In this document: in pieces, positions 24,179-32,470 of the stretch
How positions within the stretch are numbered: the stretch's first letter is position 1
Layout: each line of letters opens with the position of its first letter
Source: Nocardioides aromaticivorans
Lineage (GTDB): Bacteria > Actinomycetota > Actinomycetes > Propionibacteriales > Nocardioidaceae
Direction of reading: 5' to 3'
DNA: 64,000 nt
Assembly: GCF_013408525.1 (NCBI RefSeq)
Contig: NZ_JACBZM010000001.1
Coordinates: 1,798,001-1,862,000, forward strand
Made by a program: the position numbers and the translations under genes
The notes under the pieces: model-generated
What the model saw: only the letters and a program-made list of their open reading frames with translations
Told to the model about the DNA's origin: nothing
Databases searched by the model: none

Positions 24179-24856
24179 TCAGGCCTCGGGCCGGAACACC
24201 ATGTCGTCGGGCACCACGACGCCGAACTGCCCGAGGGTGTCGACGAGCACGGCCGCGACCTGCCGGGTCAGCCGCTCGACGAGCTGCTCCTGGGTCTCGT
24301 CGTGGTGGTCGAACCACCAGATGATGCTGGCGTCGACCATCCCCATCACGCCGACGAGGACCCCCTCGGGCGGGTCGGCCGAGAGCGGGGTCTCGTGCAG
24401 GTAGGAGCGCGCCGCGTCGACGATCTCGCTCAGCAGCCGGGTCCGCCCGAGGCGCGCGCGGTGCAGCGCCTTGGTCTGCTGCTGGGCGGCGAGGAACCGG
24501 AACAGGTGCGGGTGCTCGGCGGCCCACGCGACGCACGGGGCGATCAGCCCGCGGATGATCTTGACGGGCGTGCCGGGCGTCGACAGGTACGGGCGCACCC
24601 GGCGCAGGAGCTCGGTGGCGGCGTACCGCGCGACCTCGGCGTCGAGCTGCTCCTTGCTCGCGAAGTGGCGGTAGACGTTGGGGCGAGGGATGCCGGCGCG
24701 CTCGGCGATCTGGCCCATGCCGACCGCCGCCCCGCCCTCCTCGATCGCGTCGATGGCCGCCTGCACGACCTGGGCGCGGCGCGCGTCGCTCTCCAGCGCC
24801 TCCTTGGCGTTGCGCCGGCGCACGGTCGAGTCGACCCACTTCACCACGTCCACCAC
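24179..24856 (-). CDS. TetR-family repressor
   Basis: This 225-residue protein has an N-terminal TetR HTH (MGQIAERAGIPRPNVYRHFASKEQL, about residues 46-72) and an all-helical ligand domain. A GTG at 24856 starts it. The 111-bp gap to the divergent acyl-CoA dehydrogenase carries two similar dyads of the GATACAC/TGTAtCc type, 44 bp apart centre to centre. These make this protein a likely regulator of both genes, with an acyl-CoA as a plausible ligand. Confidence 0.9.
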   Translation of the reverse strand: MVDVVKWVDSTVRRRNAKEALESDARRAQVVQAAIDAIEEGGAAVGMGQIAERAGIPRPNVYRHFASKEQLDAEVARYAATELLRRVRPYLSTPGTPVKIIRGLIAPCVAWAAEHPHLFRFLAAQQQTKALHRARLGRTRLLSEIVDAARSYLHETPLSADPPEGVLVGVMGMVDASIIWWFDHHDETQEQLVERLTRQVAAVLVDTLGQFGVVVPDDMVFRPEA

Positions 24857-24874
24857 AGGTCGAGGCTAGCGTGC

Positions 24875-24891
24875 GGATACACCTTGTATCC
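24875..24891. promoter_or_regulatory. TetR operator site 1
   Basis: GGATACA-CCT-TGTATCC is a perfect 7-bp inverted repeat located 19 bp upstream of the tetR start. A related dyad follows at 24919-24935. Confidence 0.6.
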
Positions 24892-24918
24892 ATGGTCGTC
24901 CGCGTGGCACCCTGTGTG

Positions 24919-24935
24919 TGATACACGGTGTACCC
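24919..24935. promoter_or_regulatory. TetR operator site 2
   Basis: TGATACACGGTGTACCC is an imperfect dyad of the same type as the 24875-24891 site, 44 bp from it centre to centre (about four helical turns) and 33 bp upstream of the acyl-CoA dehydrogenase ATG. Confidence 0.55.
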
Positions 24936-24967
24936 AGCGCCGTACCCGACCTCTGGACAGGATCACC

Positions 24968-26122
24968 ATGGCCCGCCGCTCTCCCTGGATGAACCAGGAT
25001 CTCGACGACTTCCGCGACCTCGCCCGCACCTTCTGCGAGAAGGAGATCAAGCCGAACGTCGAGAACTACATCGCCAACAAGCAGGTCGACCGCGACCTGT
25101 GGAACAAGGCCGGCGAGGTCGGCCTGCTGTGCCTGTCGATCCCCGAGGAGTACGGCGGGGGCGGCGGGACCTTCGCCCACGAGGCGATCCTCATCGAGGA
25201 GCAGGCCCGGGTCGGCGACAGCTCGTGGGGCGTCTCGCTCCACAACGGGATCGTGGCGCACTACATCCTCAACTACGGCACCGAGGAGCAGAAGCACGAG
25301 TGGCTCCCCAAGATGGCCAGCGGTGAGGCCGTCGCCGCCATCGCGATGACCGAGCCCGGCACCGGCTCCGACCTGCAGAACGTGCGCACCAAGGCGATCC
25401 GCGAGGGCGACGAGTACGTCATCAACGGCTCCAAGACCTTCATCACCAACGGCGCGCAGGCCGACGTCGTCGTCGTGGTCGTGAAGACCAACCCGGAGGA
25501 GGCGGCCGCCGGCATCTCGCTGGTGATCGTCCCGACCGACACCCCCGGCTTCTCCCGCGGTCGCGTGCTCGACAAGATCGGCATGAAGGGCCAGGACACC
25601 TCCGAGCTCAACTTCGCGGACGTCCGCGTCCCGGTGACCAACCTGCTCGGCAGCGAGGAGGGCCAGGGCTTCATCCAGCTCATGGAGCAGCTCCCGCAGG
25701 AGCGCCTCATCGTCGCCGTCTCCAATGTCGCCGCGATGGAGCTCTGCTTCGAGGAGACCATGCGCTACGTCCACGACCGGCACGCCTTCAACCGGCCGAT
25801 CTGGGGTTTCCAGAACACCAAGTTCAAGATGGCCGAGGTCGCCACCGAGGCCCGCGTCGCGCGCTCCTTCGTCGACGAGTGCATCGGCCTGCACCTCGAG
25901 AAGCAGCTCGACATCCCGACCGTGGCGATGGCGAAGCTGTGGTGCTCCGAGCGGGCCCAGAAGGTGGCCGACACGTGCCTCCAGCTGCACGGCGGCTACG
26001 GCTACATGAACGAGTACCCGATCGCGCGGGCCTGGGCCGACCTCCGGGTCTCGCAGATCTACGCCGGGACGAGCGAGATCATGAAGGAGATCATCAGCCG
26101 GTCGTTGCCGGCTCCGAGCTGA
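24968..26122 (+). CDS. Acyl-CoA dehydrogenase
   Basis: This 384-residue FAD-dependent acyl-CoA dehydrogenase has AIAMTEPGTGSDLQNVRTKA (flavin-binding signature), GSKTFITNGAQADVVVVV and the C-terminal LQLHGGYGYMNEYPIARAWADLRV. It ends with IYAGTSEIMKEII, the region carrying the substrate-side glutamate in this subfamily. It oxidises acyl-CoA to enoyl-CoA, passing electrons to ETF. The ATG at 24968 was chosen since upstream sequence is the operator region. It lies divergent from the TetR gene and is likely repressed by it. Confidence 0.94.
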   Translation: MARRSPWMNQDLDDFRDLARTFCEKEIKPNVENYIANKQVDRDLWNKAGEVGLLCLSIPEEYGGGGGTFAHEAILIEEQARVGDSSWGVSLHNGIVAHYILNYGTEEQKHEWLPKMASGEAVAAIAMTEPGTGSDLQNVRTKAIREGDEYVINGSKTFITNGAQADVVVVVVKTNPEEAAAGISLVIVPTDTPGFSRGRVLDKIGMKGQDTSELNFADVRVPVTNLLGSEEGQGFIQLMEQLPQERLIVAVSNVAAMELCFEETMRYVHDRHAFNRPIWGFQNTKFKMAEVATEARVARSFVDECIGLHLEKQLDIPTVAMAKLWCSERAQKVADTCLQLHGGYGYMNEYPIARAWADLRVSQIYAGTSEIMKEIISRSLPAPS

Positions 26123-26136
26123 GCCCGTAGCAGGGT

Positions 26137-26252
26137 GGGAGTTTCACCGGCCGGCCGGTGATTCTCCCGTCCTTGGACGACAAAACTCACGCTTGGACGA
26201 TGAAGCTCCGTCGTCCAAGCGTGAGTTTCACCGGCCGGCCGGTGAAACTCCC
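26137..26252. repeat. Dispersed palindromic repeat family A, copy 2
   Basis: This is the full element: a palindrome centred on CCGGCCGGCCGG at each end (26137-26168 and about 26225-26252) and, between them, TTGGACGACAAAACTCACG inverted against CGTCGTCCAAGCGTGAG. The right 82 bp closely match copy 1 at 9653-9733. It lies between convergent genes and may also terminate transcription. Confidence 0.85.
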
Positions 26253-26272
26253 AGACGCCGCCGAACAGGCCC

Positions 26273-26506
26273 TCAGCCGTCGCAGGTCACGGTGAAGTAC
26301 GTCGCGTAGGAGTCGCCGGACCAGTCGGACGGGTCCGTCGAACCAATCAGCTTCCCGAGTTCGCGCACGTACCGCTGCCCCTCCTCGGAGCGCAGGTAGG
26401 CGTCCGAGAGAGGCGCAGGGCAGTCCTCGGGGTCGTCCTCGCGACTGCTCCATGGCGCCACGAGCAGCGCCAGCAGCAGCGCCACCATTCCTGTCCGCAC
26501 CCGCAC
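26273..26506 (-). CDS. Small secreted protein of unknown function
   Basis: This protein of about 77 residues has a short basic start, a hydrophobic segment (GMVALLLALLVAPW) resembling a signal peptide, then an acidic mature part with two cysteines (DPEDCPAP and TVTCDG at the extreme C-terminus) that could pair. The GTG at 26506 has GGAGGG about 7 nt upstream, better than the internal ATG at 26488. It follows the lipid kinase gene by 37 bp on the same strand, so it may be the last gene of that operon. No family was recognised. Confidence 0.6.
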   Translation of the reverse strand: MRVRTGMVALLLALLVAPWSSREDDPEDCPAPLSDAYLRSEEGQRYVRELGKLIGSTDPSDWSGDSYATYFTVTCDG

Positions 26507-26543
26507 CCGAGCTCCCTCCGCCGGAGCCGAAACGGTACGACGC

Positions 26544-27458
26544 TCAGGCGATGATCCGCAGCGCTTCCGGCAGGAGCTCCACGACCATCGGCGCACCCGA
26601 CGCGGGCAGCGGCCCCAGCGCCTCCCCGTCGGCGCCGACGGGCACCGCCCCACCGCCGGCGTAGGCGCCGGAGAGGGTGACCCGGCGCCCGGTCAGCACC
26701 TTCACCTCGTCGAGGTCGACGTGCCGGCCGTCGTACACCTTGGGAAGGGAGCGGATCAGGCCGGAGCGCGAGGCGGCCTCGATGACGATGACGTCGAGGA
26801 GGCCGTCGGAGACCGAGGCGGCGGGCGCGATGGCCATGCCCTTGCCGTAGTAGCGCGAGTTGGCGACGACGACCGTCGCCGCGAGGTGCCGCGACGTGAC
26901 GCCGTCGACCTCGAGCGCGCACTCCATCGGGCGGTAGGTCGCCAGGGCGCGGACGGCGGCGACGGGGTACTGCAGCTTCGACGGCAGCCAGTGGGAGCGG
27001 TCGACGATCTCGCCGGCGCGGGCATCGACGCCGGCGTAGACGGAGCCGGCGACGACGTGCGTCGTACCGTCCCCGGAGGTGGCGCGCAGCAGGTCGACCC
27101 GGCGCTCGGCACCCTCCAGCAGTAGCGCGGCCTGCTCGGCCGTCGTGTGCGGGACCCCGAGCATCCGGGCGAAGTCGTTGCCCCGTCCCGCGGGTACGAC
27201 GGCCAGCACCCCGTCACGCGCGGCGACCGCGCCCGCGACCGACGACAGCATGCCGTCGCCGCCGACGGCGACGACGACCGCACCGGACGCGACCGCCGCA
27301 TCGACCAGGGCGGGCGTCTCGGCGACGGAGGTCGTGTAGGTGACCTCGACCGACGCGCCGGCCTCGCGCAGCGCCCGCGTCAGCGGTACGACGACCTTCG
27401 GCGCCGACCCGCCGCCGGAGTTCGGGTTGACGAGGAACGCGAAGCTGCGGGTGCTCAC
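26544..27458 (-). CDS. Diacylglycerol/lipid kinase family protein
   Basis: This 304-residue protein of the DAGK catalytic family has FLVNPNSGGG, the nucleotide motif VVAVGGDGMLSSVAGA, and PAGRGNDFARMLG. Family members phosphorylate diacylglycerol or other lipid alcohols with ATP. Its GTG overlaps the flavoprotein stop by 4 bp (GTGA). Gene order with the flavoprotein, TetR and glpD matches M. tuberculosis Rv2249c-Rv2252, where Rv2252 is a lipid kinase. Confidence 0.92.
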   Translation of the reverse strand: MSTRSFAFLVNPNSGGGSAPKVVVPLTRALREAGASVEVTYTTSVAETPALVDAAVASGAVVVAVGGDGMLSSVAGAVAARDGVLAVVPAGRGNDFARMLGVPHTTAEQAALLLEGAERRVDLLRATSGDGTTHVVAGSVYAGVDARAGEIVDRSHWLPSKLQYPVAAVRALATYRPMECALEVDGVTSRHLAATVVVANSRYYGKGMAIAPAASVSDGLLDVIVIEAASRSGLIRSLPKVYDGRHVDLDEVKVLTGRRVTLSGAYAGGGAVPVGADGEALGPLPASGAPMVVELLPEALRIIA

Positions 27459-29065
27459 GGGATCAACACCCCGGGGTTGAGGATGCCCGTCGGGTCGACC
27501 GCCTTCTTGACGGCGCGCAGCACCTCGGCGCCGACCTCGCCGATCTCGGCGGTCAGGTAGGGCTTGTGGTCGGTGCCGACCGCGTGGTGGTGCGTGATCG
27601 AGGCGCCGGCGGCGACGATCGCCTCGCAGGCGGCGGCCTTCGCCGGGAGCCAGGCGGCCAGCGGGTCCTCGCCACCCGGGGCGGCGACGGTGAAGTAGAG
27701 CGAGCAGCCGGTGGCGTACACGTGCGAGACGTGGCAGAGCACCATCGCCCCGGGGAGCGCCTGCTCGAGCGCGGTCTTCACGCGGGTGTAGAGGTTCTCG
27801 CGGTTGCTCCAGAAGGCGACCGTCTCGAGGGTCTCCACGAGCACGCCGTTGTCGAGCAGGCTGTCACGCAGGTACGGCGCGTCGAAGCGCCCGTGCGCCC
27901 AGGCCTCGCCCGGCCCGGAGCCCTGCGGGGCACCGCCGAGCGCGGTGAGCGCGGCGGTGACGGCGGCCTTCTTCGCGGCGACCGCGGCGGGGGTGCCCTC
28001 GTAGCCGACGACCATCAGGCAGCCCGGGCCCTCACCATCGGCACCGCCCTCGCCACCGATCGCCTCGGGGTCGGCGAGGTTGATCGCGGTCTCGTTCTCG
28101 TCGGAGAGGCGGAGGACCGTGGGCAGCAGGTCGGCCTGGGCCAGCTGCCGCATCGCGTCGGCGCCCTCGGCGAAGGACCGCCAGCGCCAGCCCTCGTACT
28201 CCTTGACCTCCGGCAGCGGCCGCACCCGGACGGTGACCTCGGTGATCACGCCGAAGGCACCCTCCGAACCGAGGAAGAGCTCGCGCAGGTCGGGGCCGGA
28301 GGCGTTCGCCGGCGAGACGCCGAGGCGGACCTCGCCGACCGGCGTGGCGACGCGGAGCGCGACGACCATCGCGTCGAAGCGGCCGTATCCGGCGCTGGAC
28401 TGGCCGCTGGAGCGGGTGGCCGCGAAGCCGCCGATCGTGGCGTACTCGAACGACTGCGGGAAGTGGCCGAGCATCAGGCCGTGCTGGGCGAGCAGCGCCT
28501 CGGCCTCGGGACCGCGCAGACCGGGCTCGAACGTCGCGGTCGAGGAGACGGCATCGAGGGCGAGCAGGCCGCGCATCCGGCCGAGGTCGAGCGAGACCAC
28601 GCCGGCCAGCCCGGCGGCGTCCGGGTCCGCGACGAGGCCGCCGGTGACCGCCGTACCGCCGCCGAAGGGGACGACCGCGACCCGGTTCTCCTGGGCCCAC
28701 GCGAGGACGGCGACGACGTCGTCGTGCCCGCCGGGTCGTACGACGACGTCCGGCGCGTCGCCCAGGTCGCCGGCCCGCTGGCGGAGCAGGTCGGGGGTGG
28801 ACTTGCCGCGGGTGCGGAGGCGGCGGACCCCGTCGTCGGTGACCACGTTGTCCTCGCCGAGGAGCTCGCGCAGCCCGGCGACCAGCTCGTCCGCCAGGCG
28901 CGAGGCCGGCACGGCCACGTCCTCGCGGGCAGGGGTGTCCTTGATCGGGAAGACCAGGCCGACGAGGTCGCGGACGCCGTCCGGCAGGCCGGTCGCGTGG
29001 GCCGGGTCGCCCCAGCGGGTGGCGGGCATCTCGGGCTGGAGGACGGTGGGTCGCTCGGTCGTCAT
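27455..29065 (-). CDS. FAD-linked oxidase, alkyl-DHAP synthase-like
   Basis: This 536-residue VAO/PCMH-type flavoprotein has the FAD-binding PFGGGTAVTGG loop, GHFPQSFEYATIGGFAATRSSG and, near the C-terminus, ASITHHHAVGTDHKPYL. The HHH...H block matches the active-site histidines of alkyldihydroxyacetonephosphate synthase (AGPS), which exchanges an acyl for an alkyl chain in ether-lipid synthesis. AGPS-like bacterial proteins may instead oxidise hydroxy acids, so this is not proof of ether lipids. The ATG at 29065 lies inside the operator palindrome shared with tetR, so its mRNA is probably leaderless or nearly so. Confidence 0.88.
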   Translation of the reverse strand: MTTERPTVLQPEMPATRWGDPAHATGLPDGVRDLVGLVFPIKDTPAREDVAVPASRLADELVAGLRELLGEDNVVTDDGVRRLRTRGKSTPDLLRQRAGDLGDAPDVVVRPGGHDDVVAVLAWAQENRVAVVPFGGGTAVTGGLVADPDAAGLAGVVSLDLGRMRGLLALDAVSSTATFEPGLRGPEAEALLAQHGLMLGHFPQSFEYATIGGFAATRSSGQSSAGYGRFDAMVVALRVATPVGEVRLGVSPANASGPDLRELFLGSEGAFGVITEVTVRVRPLPEVKEYEGWRWRSFAEGADAMRQLAQADLLPTVLRLSDENETAINLADPEAIGGEGGADGEGPGCLMVVGYEGTPAAVAAKKAAVTAALTALGGAPQGSGPGEAWAHGRFDAPYLRDSLLDNGVLVETLETVAFWSNRENLYTRVKTALEQALPGAMVLCHVSHVYATGCSLYFTVAAPGGEDPLAAWLPAKAAACEAIVAAGASITHHHAVGTDHKPYLTAEIGEVGAEVLRAVKKAVDPTGILNPGVLIP

Positions 29066-29086
29066 GTGTTACAGTGTTACACATGA
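29062..29086. promoter_or_regulatory. Operator overlapping both start codons of the flavoprotein/tetR divergon
   Basis: TCATGTGT (29062-29069) and ACACATGA (29079-29086) form 8-bp arms around a 9-bp spacer, and GTGTTACA occurs twice in tandem within. The flavoprotein ATG (29065, minus) and tetR ATG (29083, plus) lie in the two arms, only 17 bp apart. Confidence 0.7.
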
Positions 29087-29718
29087 CGTCACATCGTCAC
29101 AACCACGAGTCTGACCCGGTGGTCGAGGAGGTCGCGCAGCGACCGTCCCGAGACCCCGGCACCCAGAACGCCTACCTCGACGCCGCCCGCGAGTGCATCC
29201 TCGACGTCGGCTGGCGGCGTACGACGCTGACCGAGGTCGCGCGCCGGGCCGGCGTCTCGCGGATGACGATCTACCGCGCGTGGTCCGACATGCCCGCCCT
29301 GCTGGGCGACCTGATGACGCGCGAGTGGACCGGGCTGGTCGCCGGCCAGGTCGACCTCGCCGGTGAGCCGACGCCTGTCCGCGTCGCCGACGCCGTGGCC
29401 GCCACGGTCGAGGCGCTGCGCGACAACGAGCTGTTCACGCGCATCGTCGAGCTCGACCCCGAGCTGATCCTCCCCTACCTGCTCGCCCGGCGCGGCCGCT
29501 CGCAGGAGCTGATCATCGGCGTCCTCGCGGGCGCCGTCACCGAGGGCCAGCGCCGCGGCACCATCCGCGACGGCGATCCCGTCGCGATCGCGCGTGGGCT
29601 CGTGCTCGCCGCCCACGGCTTCGTCCTCTCGGCCCACACCATGCTCGACGAGGCCGTGGACGCCACCGCCCTCGACGCCGAGCTCCACACCCTCATCGTC
29701 CGGAGCCTCACGCCATGA
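29083..29718 (+). CDS. TetR-family regulator with repeat-derived N-terminal insert
   Basis: This 211-residue protein has its HTH at LTEVARRAGVSRMTIYRAWSDMPALL (about residues 49-74). Residues about 12-25 (DPVVEEVAQRPSRDPG) are encoded by repeat C, a 40-bp intergenic-type palindrome found elsewhere in the window, so the linker before the HTH is probably a recent in-frame insertion. The ATG at 29083 sits in the operator, and a GTG at 29074 is an alternative. The stop overlaps glpD (ATGA). It is the positional equivalent of M. tuberculosis Rv2250c. Confidence 0.88.
   Translation: MTSHRHNHESDPVVEEVAQRPSRDPGTQNAYLDAARECILDVGWRRTTLTEVARRAGVSRMTIYRAWSDMPALLGDLMTREWTGLVAGQVDLAGEPTPVRVADAVAATVEALRDNELFTRIVELDPELILPYLLARRGRSQELIIGVLAGAVTEGQRRGTIRDGDPVAIARGLVLAAHGFVLSAHTMLDEAVDATALDAELHTLIVRSLTP
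29118..29157. repeat. Palindromic repeat family C, copy 2, inside tetR
   Basis: These 40 bp match the reverse complement of 19615-19654 at 39 positions. Here the element lies in the coding region of the TetR regulator and is read in frame. Confidence 0.85.
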
Positions 29719-31295
29719 CCCCTCGCAGGATCACCCCCGGCCTCGCCGGCGCACCCACCGACGTCGACGTCGTCGTGATCGGCCTCGGCGTCACCGGCGC
29801 CGGCGTCGCCCTCGACGCCGCCTCCCGCGGCCTCAGTGTGCTCGCGGTCGACGCCCACGACCTGGCGTTCGGTACGTCGCGCTTCTCCTCCAAGCTGGTG
29901 CACGGCGGCCTGCGCTATCTCGCCTCCGGGCAGGTCGCGATCGCCCACGAGAGCGCCGTCGAGCGCGGGATCCTGATGGAGACCACCGCGCCGCACCTCA
30001 CCCGGCCGCTGCCCTCGCTCATCCCGCTCGCCCCCGGCGTGAGCCGTCCGATGGGCCTGCTGGCCGGCGCCGGCTTCCTCGGTGGCGACCTGCTCCGCCG
30101 GGCGGCGCGCACCAGCGCCGACACCCTCCCCCGGCCGCGCCGGCTCACGGCCGCCGAGGCTCGTCGTCTCGCGCCCCCGCTGCGGACCGACGGCCTGCGC
30201 GGCGGGCTGCTCGGCTGGGACGGACAGCTCGAGGACGACGCCCGGCTGGTCACGACCATCGCCCGGACGGCGGCCGAGCGCGGCGCCGCCGTCCACACCC
30301 ACGCGCGGGTCCTGTCCGCGACCGGCACCGCGGTCGAGCTCCGCGACGAGCTGACCGGTGCGCCGCTGTCGGTGACCTGCCGGACCGTCGTCAACGCGGC
30401 CGGCGTCTGGGCAGGCGACCTCGTCGACGACGTACGGCTGCGACCCTCGCGGGGCACCCACCTGGTGCTGCGCGCCGAGGCGCTGCCGAAGCTGTCGGTC
30501 GCGGTCTTCGCGCCGATCCCGGGCGAGACCAACCGGTTCGTGCTCGTCCTGCCGCAGCCCGACGGCCAGTTCTACGTCGGCCTGACCGACGAGCCGGTCG
30601 ACGGCCCCGTCCCCGACGTCGCCGAGCCCACCGAGGTCGAGATCGGCTTCCTGCTGGACGTGGTCTCGGCGTCCTTCTCGCGTCAGCTGCGCCGCTCCGA
30701 CGTCGTCGGCGCCTTCGCCGGCCTCCGCCCGCTGCTCGACGGCGGCGAGGGCTCGACCGCCGACCTGTCGCGCAAGCACGCCGTCCTCACCTCGCGCACC
30801 GGCGTCGTGACGATCGTCGGCGGCAAGCTGACGACCTACCGCCGGATGGCCGAGGACGCCGTCGATGCCGCCGTCGCCTCGGCCGGCCTCGCCGCCGGCC
30901 CCTGCGTGACCGCGACGCTCCCCCTGCTCGGCGCCGCCCCGCGCGAAGCCCTCGCCGAGGAGGCGGCTCGCGCCGGCTCGCCCGGTGCGGCCCGCCTGGT
31001 CCGCCGGTACGGCGCCGACGCCGGCCTCGCACTGACCGCGGCCGTCGAGGCGTCCGGCTGGTCGGAGGCCGAGCTGCTCGCGCCCATCGCGCCCGGCCAC
31101 CCGACGATCCCGACCGTCTGGGCCGAGCTCTTCTTCGGCATCACCCACGAGGGGGCCGCCGACGTCGCGGACCTGCTCGACCGTCGTACCCGCATCGGGC
31201 TCGTGCCCGACGACCGCGCCGTGGCCCTGCCTGCCGCGGAGCGGGTGCTGGAGGCGTGCAGGAATCCCCGCCGGAGCGGGGAAACTCGCGCTTAG
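29715..31295 (+). CDS. glpD: Aerobic glycerol-3-phosphate dehydrogenase
   Basis: This 526-residue FAD enzyme has the Rossmann start VVVIGLGVTGAGVALDAASRG, GlpD signatures FGTSRFSSKLVHGGLRYLASG and TIVGGKLTTYRRMAEDAVD, and the C-terminal all-helical domain. It oxidises sn-glycerol-3-phosphate to DHAP at the membrane, donating electrons to quinone. The ATG overlaps the tetR stop (ATGA), so the two are co-translated. The last 13 or so residues (ACRNPRRSGETRA) come from repeat B, so the native stop has been displaced or replaced by the element. With the AGPS-like and kinase genes it suggests glycerolipid turnover. Confidence 0.93.
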   Translation: MTPRRITPGLAGAPTDVDVVVIGLGVTGAGVALDAASRGLSVLAVDAHDLAFGTSRFSSKLVHGGLRYLASGQVAIAHESAVERGILMETTAPHLTRPLPSLIPLAPGVSRPMGLLAGAGFLGGDLLRRAARTSADTLPRPRRLTAAEARRLAPPLRTDGLRGGLLGWDGQLEDDARLVTTIARTAAERGAAVHTHARVLSATGTAVELRDELTGAPLSVTCRTVVNAAGVWAGDLVDDVRLRPSRGTHLVLRAEALPKLSVAVFAPIPGETNRFVLVLPQPDGQFYVGLTDEPVDGPVPDVAEPTEVEIGFLLDVVSASFSRQLRRSDVVGAFAGLRPLLDGGEGSTADLSRKHAVLTSRTGVVTIVGGKLTTYRRMAEDAVDAAVASAGLAAGPCVTATLPLLGAAPREALAEEAARAGSPGAARLVRRYGADAGLALTAAVEASGWSEAELLAPIAPGHPTIPTVWAELFFGITHEGAADVADLLDRRTRIGLVPDDRAVALPAAERVLEACRNPRRSGETRA

Positions 31296-31352
31296 TGCCG
31301 GTTGCAACCGTCACCAAGCGCAGGAACACCCGCTCAGGCGGGGATTCCTGCA
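31257..31352. repeat. Palindromic repeat family B, copy 2 (complete, 96 bp)
   Basis: TGCAGGAATCCCCGCC at 31257-31272 is exactly reverse-complemented at 31337-31352. The interior contains GGTTGCAACC and ACCAAGCGCAGG as in copy 1 (22834-22901). The left 39 bp lie in the glpD coding sequence and supply its stop. The long stem may also serve as terminator. Confidence 0.85.
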
Positions 31353-31423
31353 TCCCCACCGATGAGTTTTCGGGATGCCCCCGGTCAGCAGATCAGGCAC
31401 ACTGGCGAGACACGGGGGCAGCG

Positions 31424-32458
31424 ATGGGAACGATGGTGACCGAACAGAAGACCGAGCAGGCCGACCCGACCACACAGAAGGCGCCGGCGAGCGACGAGCT
31501 CGCCGACTTCGACACCCTCACCGGGCGCTACCAGCGCGAGCTGATGGCCCACTGCTACCGGATGAGCGGGTCGGTCCACGAGGCGGAGGACCTCGTCCAG
31601 GAGACCTTCCTGCGCGCGTGGAAGGCCTCCGCCAGCTTCCAGGGCCGCAGCTCCGTGCGCACCTGGCTCTACAAGATCGCCACCAACGTCTGCCTCACCA
31701 ACCTGGAGAGCAAGCCGCGCCGGCCGCTCCCCACCGGCCTGGGCACCGCCGACTCGGCGCCGTCCGACGAGCTGCTCGAGGACCACGAGGTGCCGTGGCT
31801 GGAGCCGATCCCGGACGCCGCGGTCGAGGTGGCCGAGCGCGACACGATCCGGCTCGCGTTCGTCGCCGCCCTGCAGCACCTCCCGGCCCGCCAGCGCGCG
31901 GTCCTGATCCTGCGCGACGTGCTGCGCTGGTCGGCCGCCGAGACCGCGACGGCGCTCGACACGACGACCGCCGCCGTGAACTCCGCGCTCCAGCGCGCCC
32001 ACGCCCAGGTCGCCGAGCGGGGGCTGACGCCCGACACCGTCGAGCCCGACCTCGACCAGGCCCAGCGGACCCTGCTCGACGCCTACCTGCAGGCGTTCTG
32101 GCGCAAGGACATCGACCAGATCGTCCAGCTGCTCAAGTACGACGCCACCTGGGACATGCCGCCGTTCCTCAACCACTTCCGCGGCTGCGACGCGATCGGC
32201 GAGCTGATCGGCACCAAGTGCCCCGGCGGCACCAACGACATGCCGATGGTCGAGACGGTCGCCAACGGCCAGCCCGCCTTCGGCCTCTACATGCGCCAGC
32301 CCGACGGCCACTTCGAGCCGTTCCACCTGCAGGTGCTGCAGATGACCGGCTCCGGCGACGACCTGCGGGTGGAGCACGTGACCGCGTTCTTCGACCACCG
32401 GCTGTTCGCGCGGTTCGGGCTGCCCGAGCGGCTGCCTGCCGATTACGTGCCGGCCTGA
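31424..32458 (+). CDS. ECF-type RNA polymerase sigma factor with SnoaL-like C-terminus (SigG/SigJ-like)
   Basis: This 344-residue protein has sigma region 2 (FDTLTGRYQRELMAHCYRMSGSVHEAEDLVQETFLRAWK, about residues 29-68) and region 4 (LPARQRAVLILRDVLRWSAAETATALDTTTAAVNSALQRAHAQV, about 148-191). It then has a C-terminal domain of about 130 residues of the SnoaL/NTF2-like type (LDAYLQAFWRKDIDQIVQLLKYDATWDMPP). Such fused sigma factors usually lack a separate anti-sigma factor, and none is seen here. The ATG at 31424 is used, with a second at 31433 possible. A TIGR03086-family gene follows by 12 bp. Confidence 0.9.
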   Translation: MGTMVTEQKTEQADPTTQKAPASDELADFDTLTGRYQRELMAHCYRMSGSVHEAEDLVQETFLRAWKASASFQGRSSVRTWLYKIATNVCLTNLESKPRRPLPTGLGTADSAPSDELLEDHEVPWLEPIPDAAVEVAERDTIRLAFVAALQHLPARQRAVLILRDVLRWSAAETATALDTTTAAVNSALQRAHAQVAERGLTPDTVEPDLDQAQRTLLDAYLQAFWRKDIDQIVQLLKYDATWDMPPFLNHFRGCDAIGELIGTKCPGGTNDMPMVETVANGQPAFGLYMRQPDGHFEPFHLQVLQMTGSGDDLRVEHVTAFFDHRLFARFGLPERLPADYVPA

Positions 32459-32470
32459 CCGGGCGACGAC

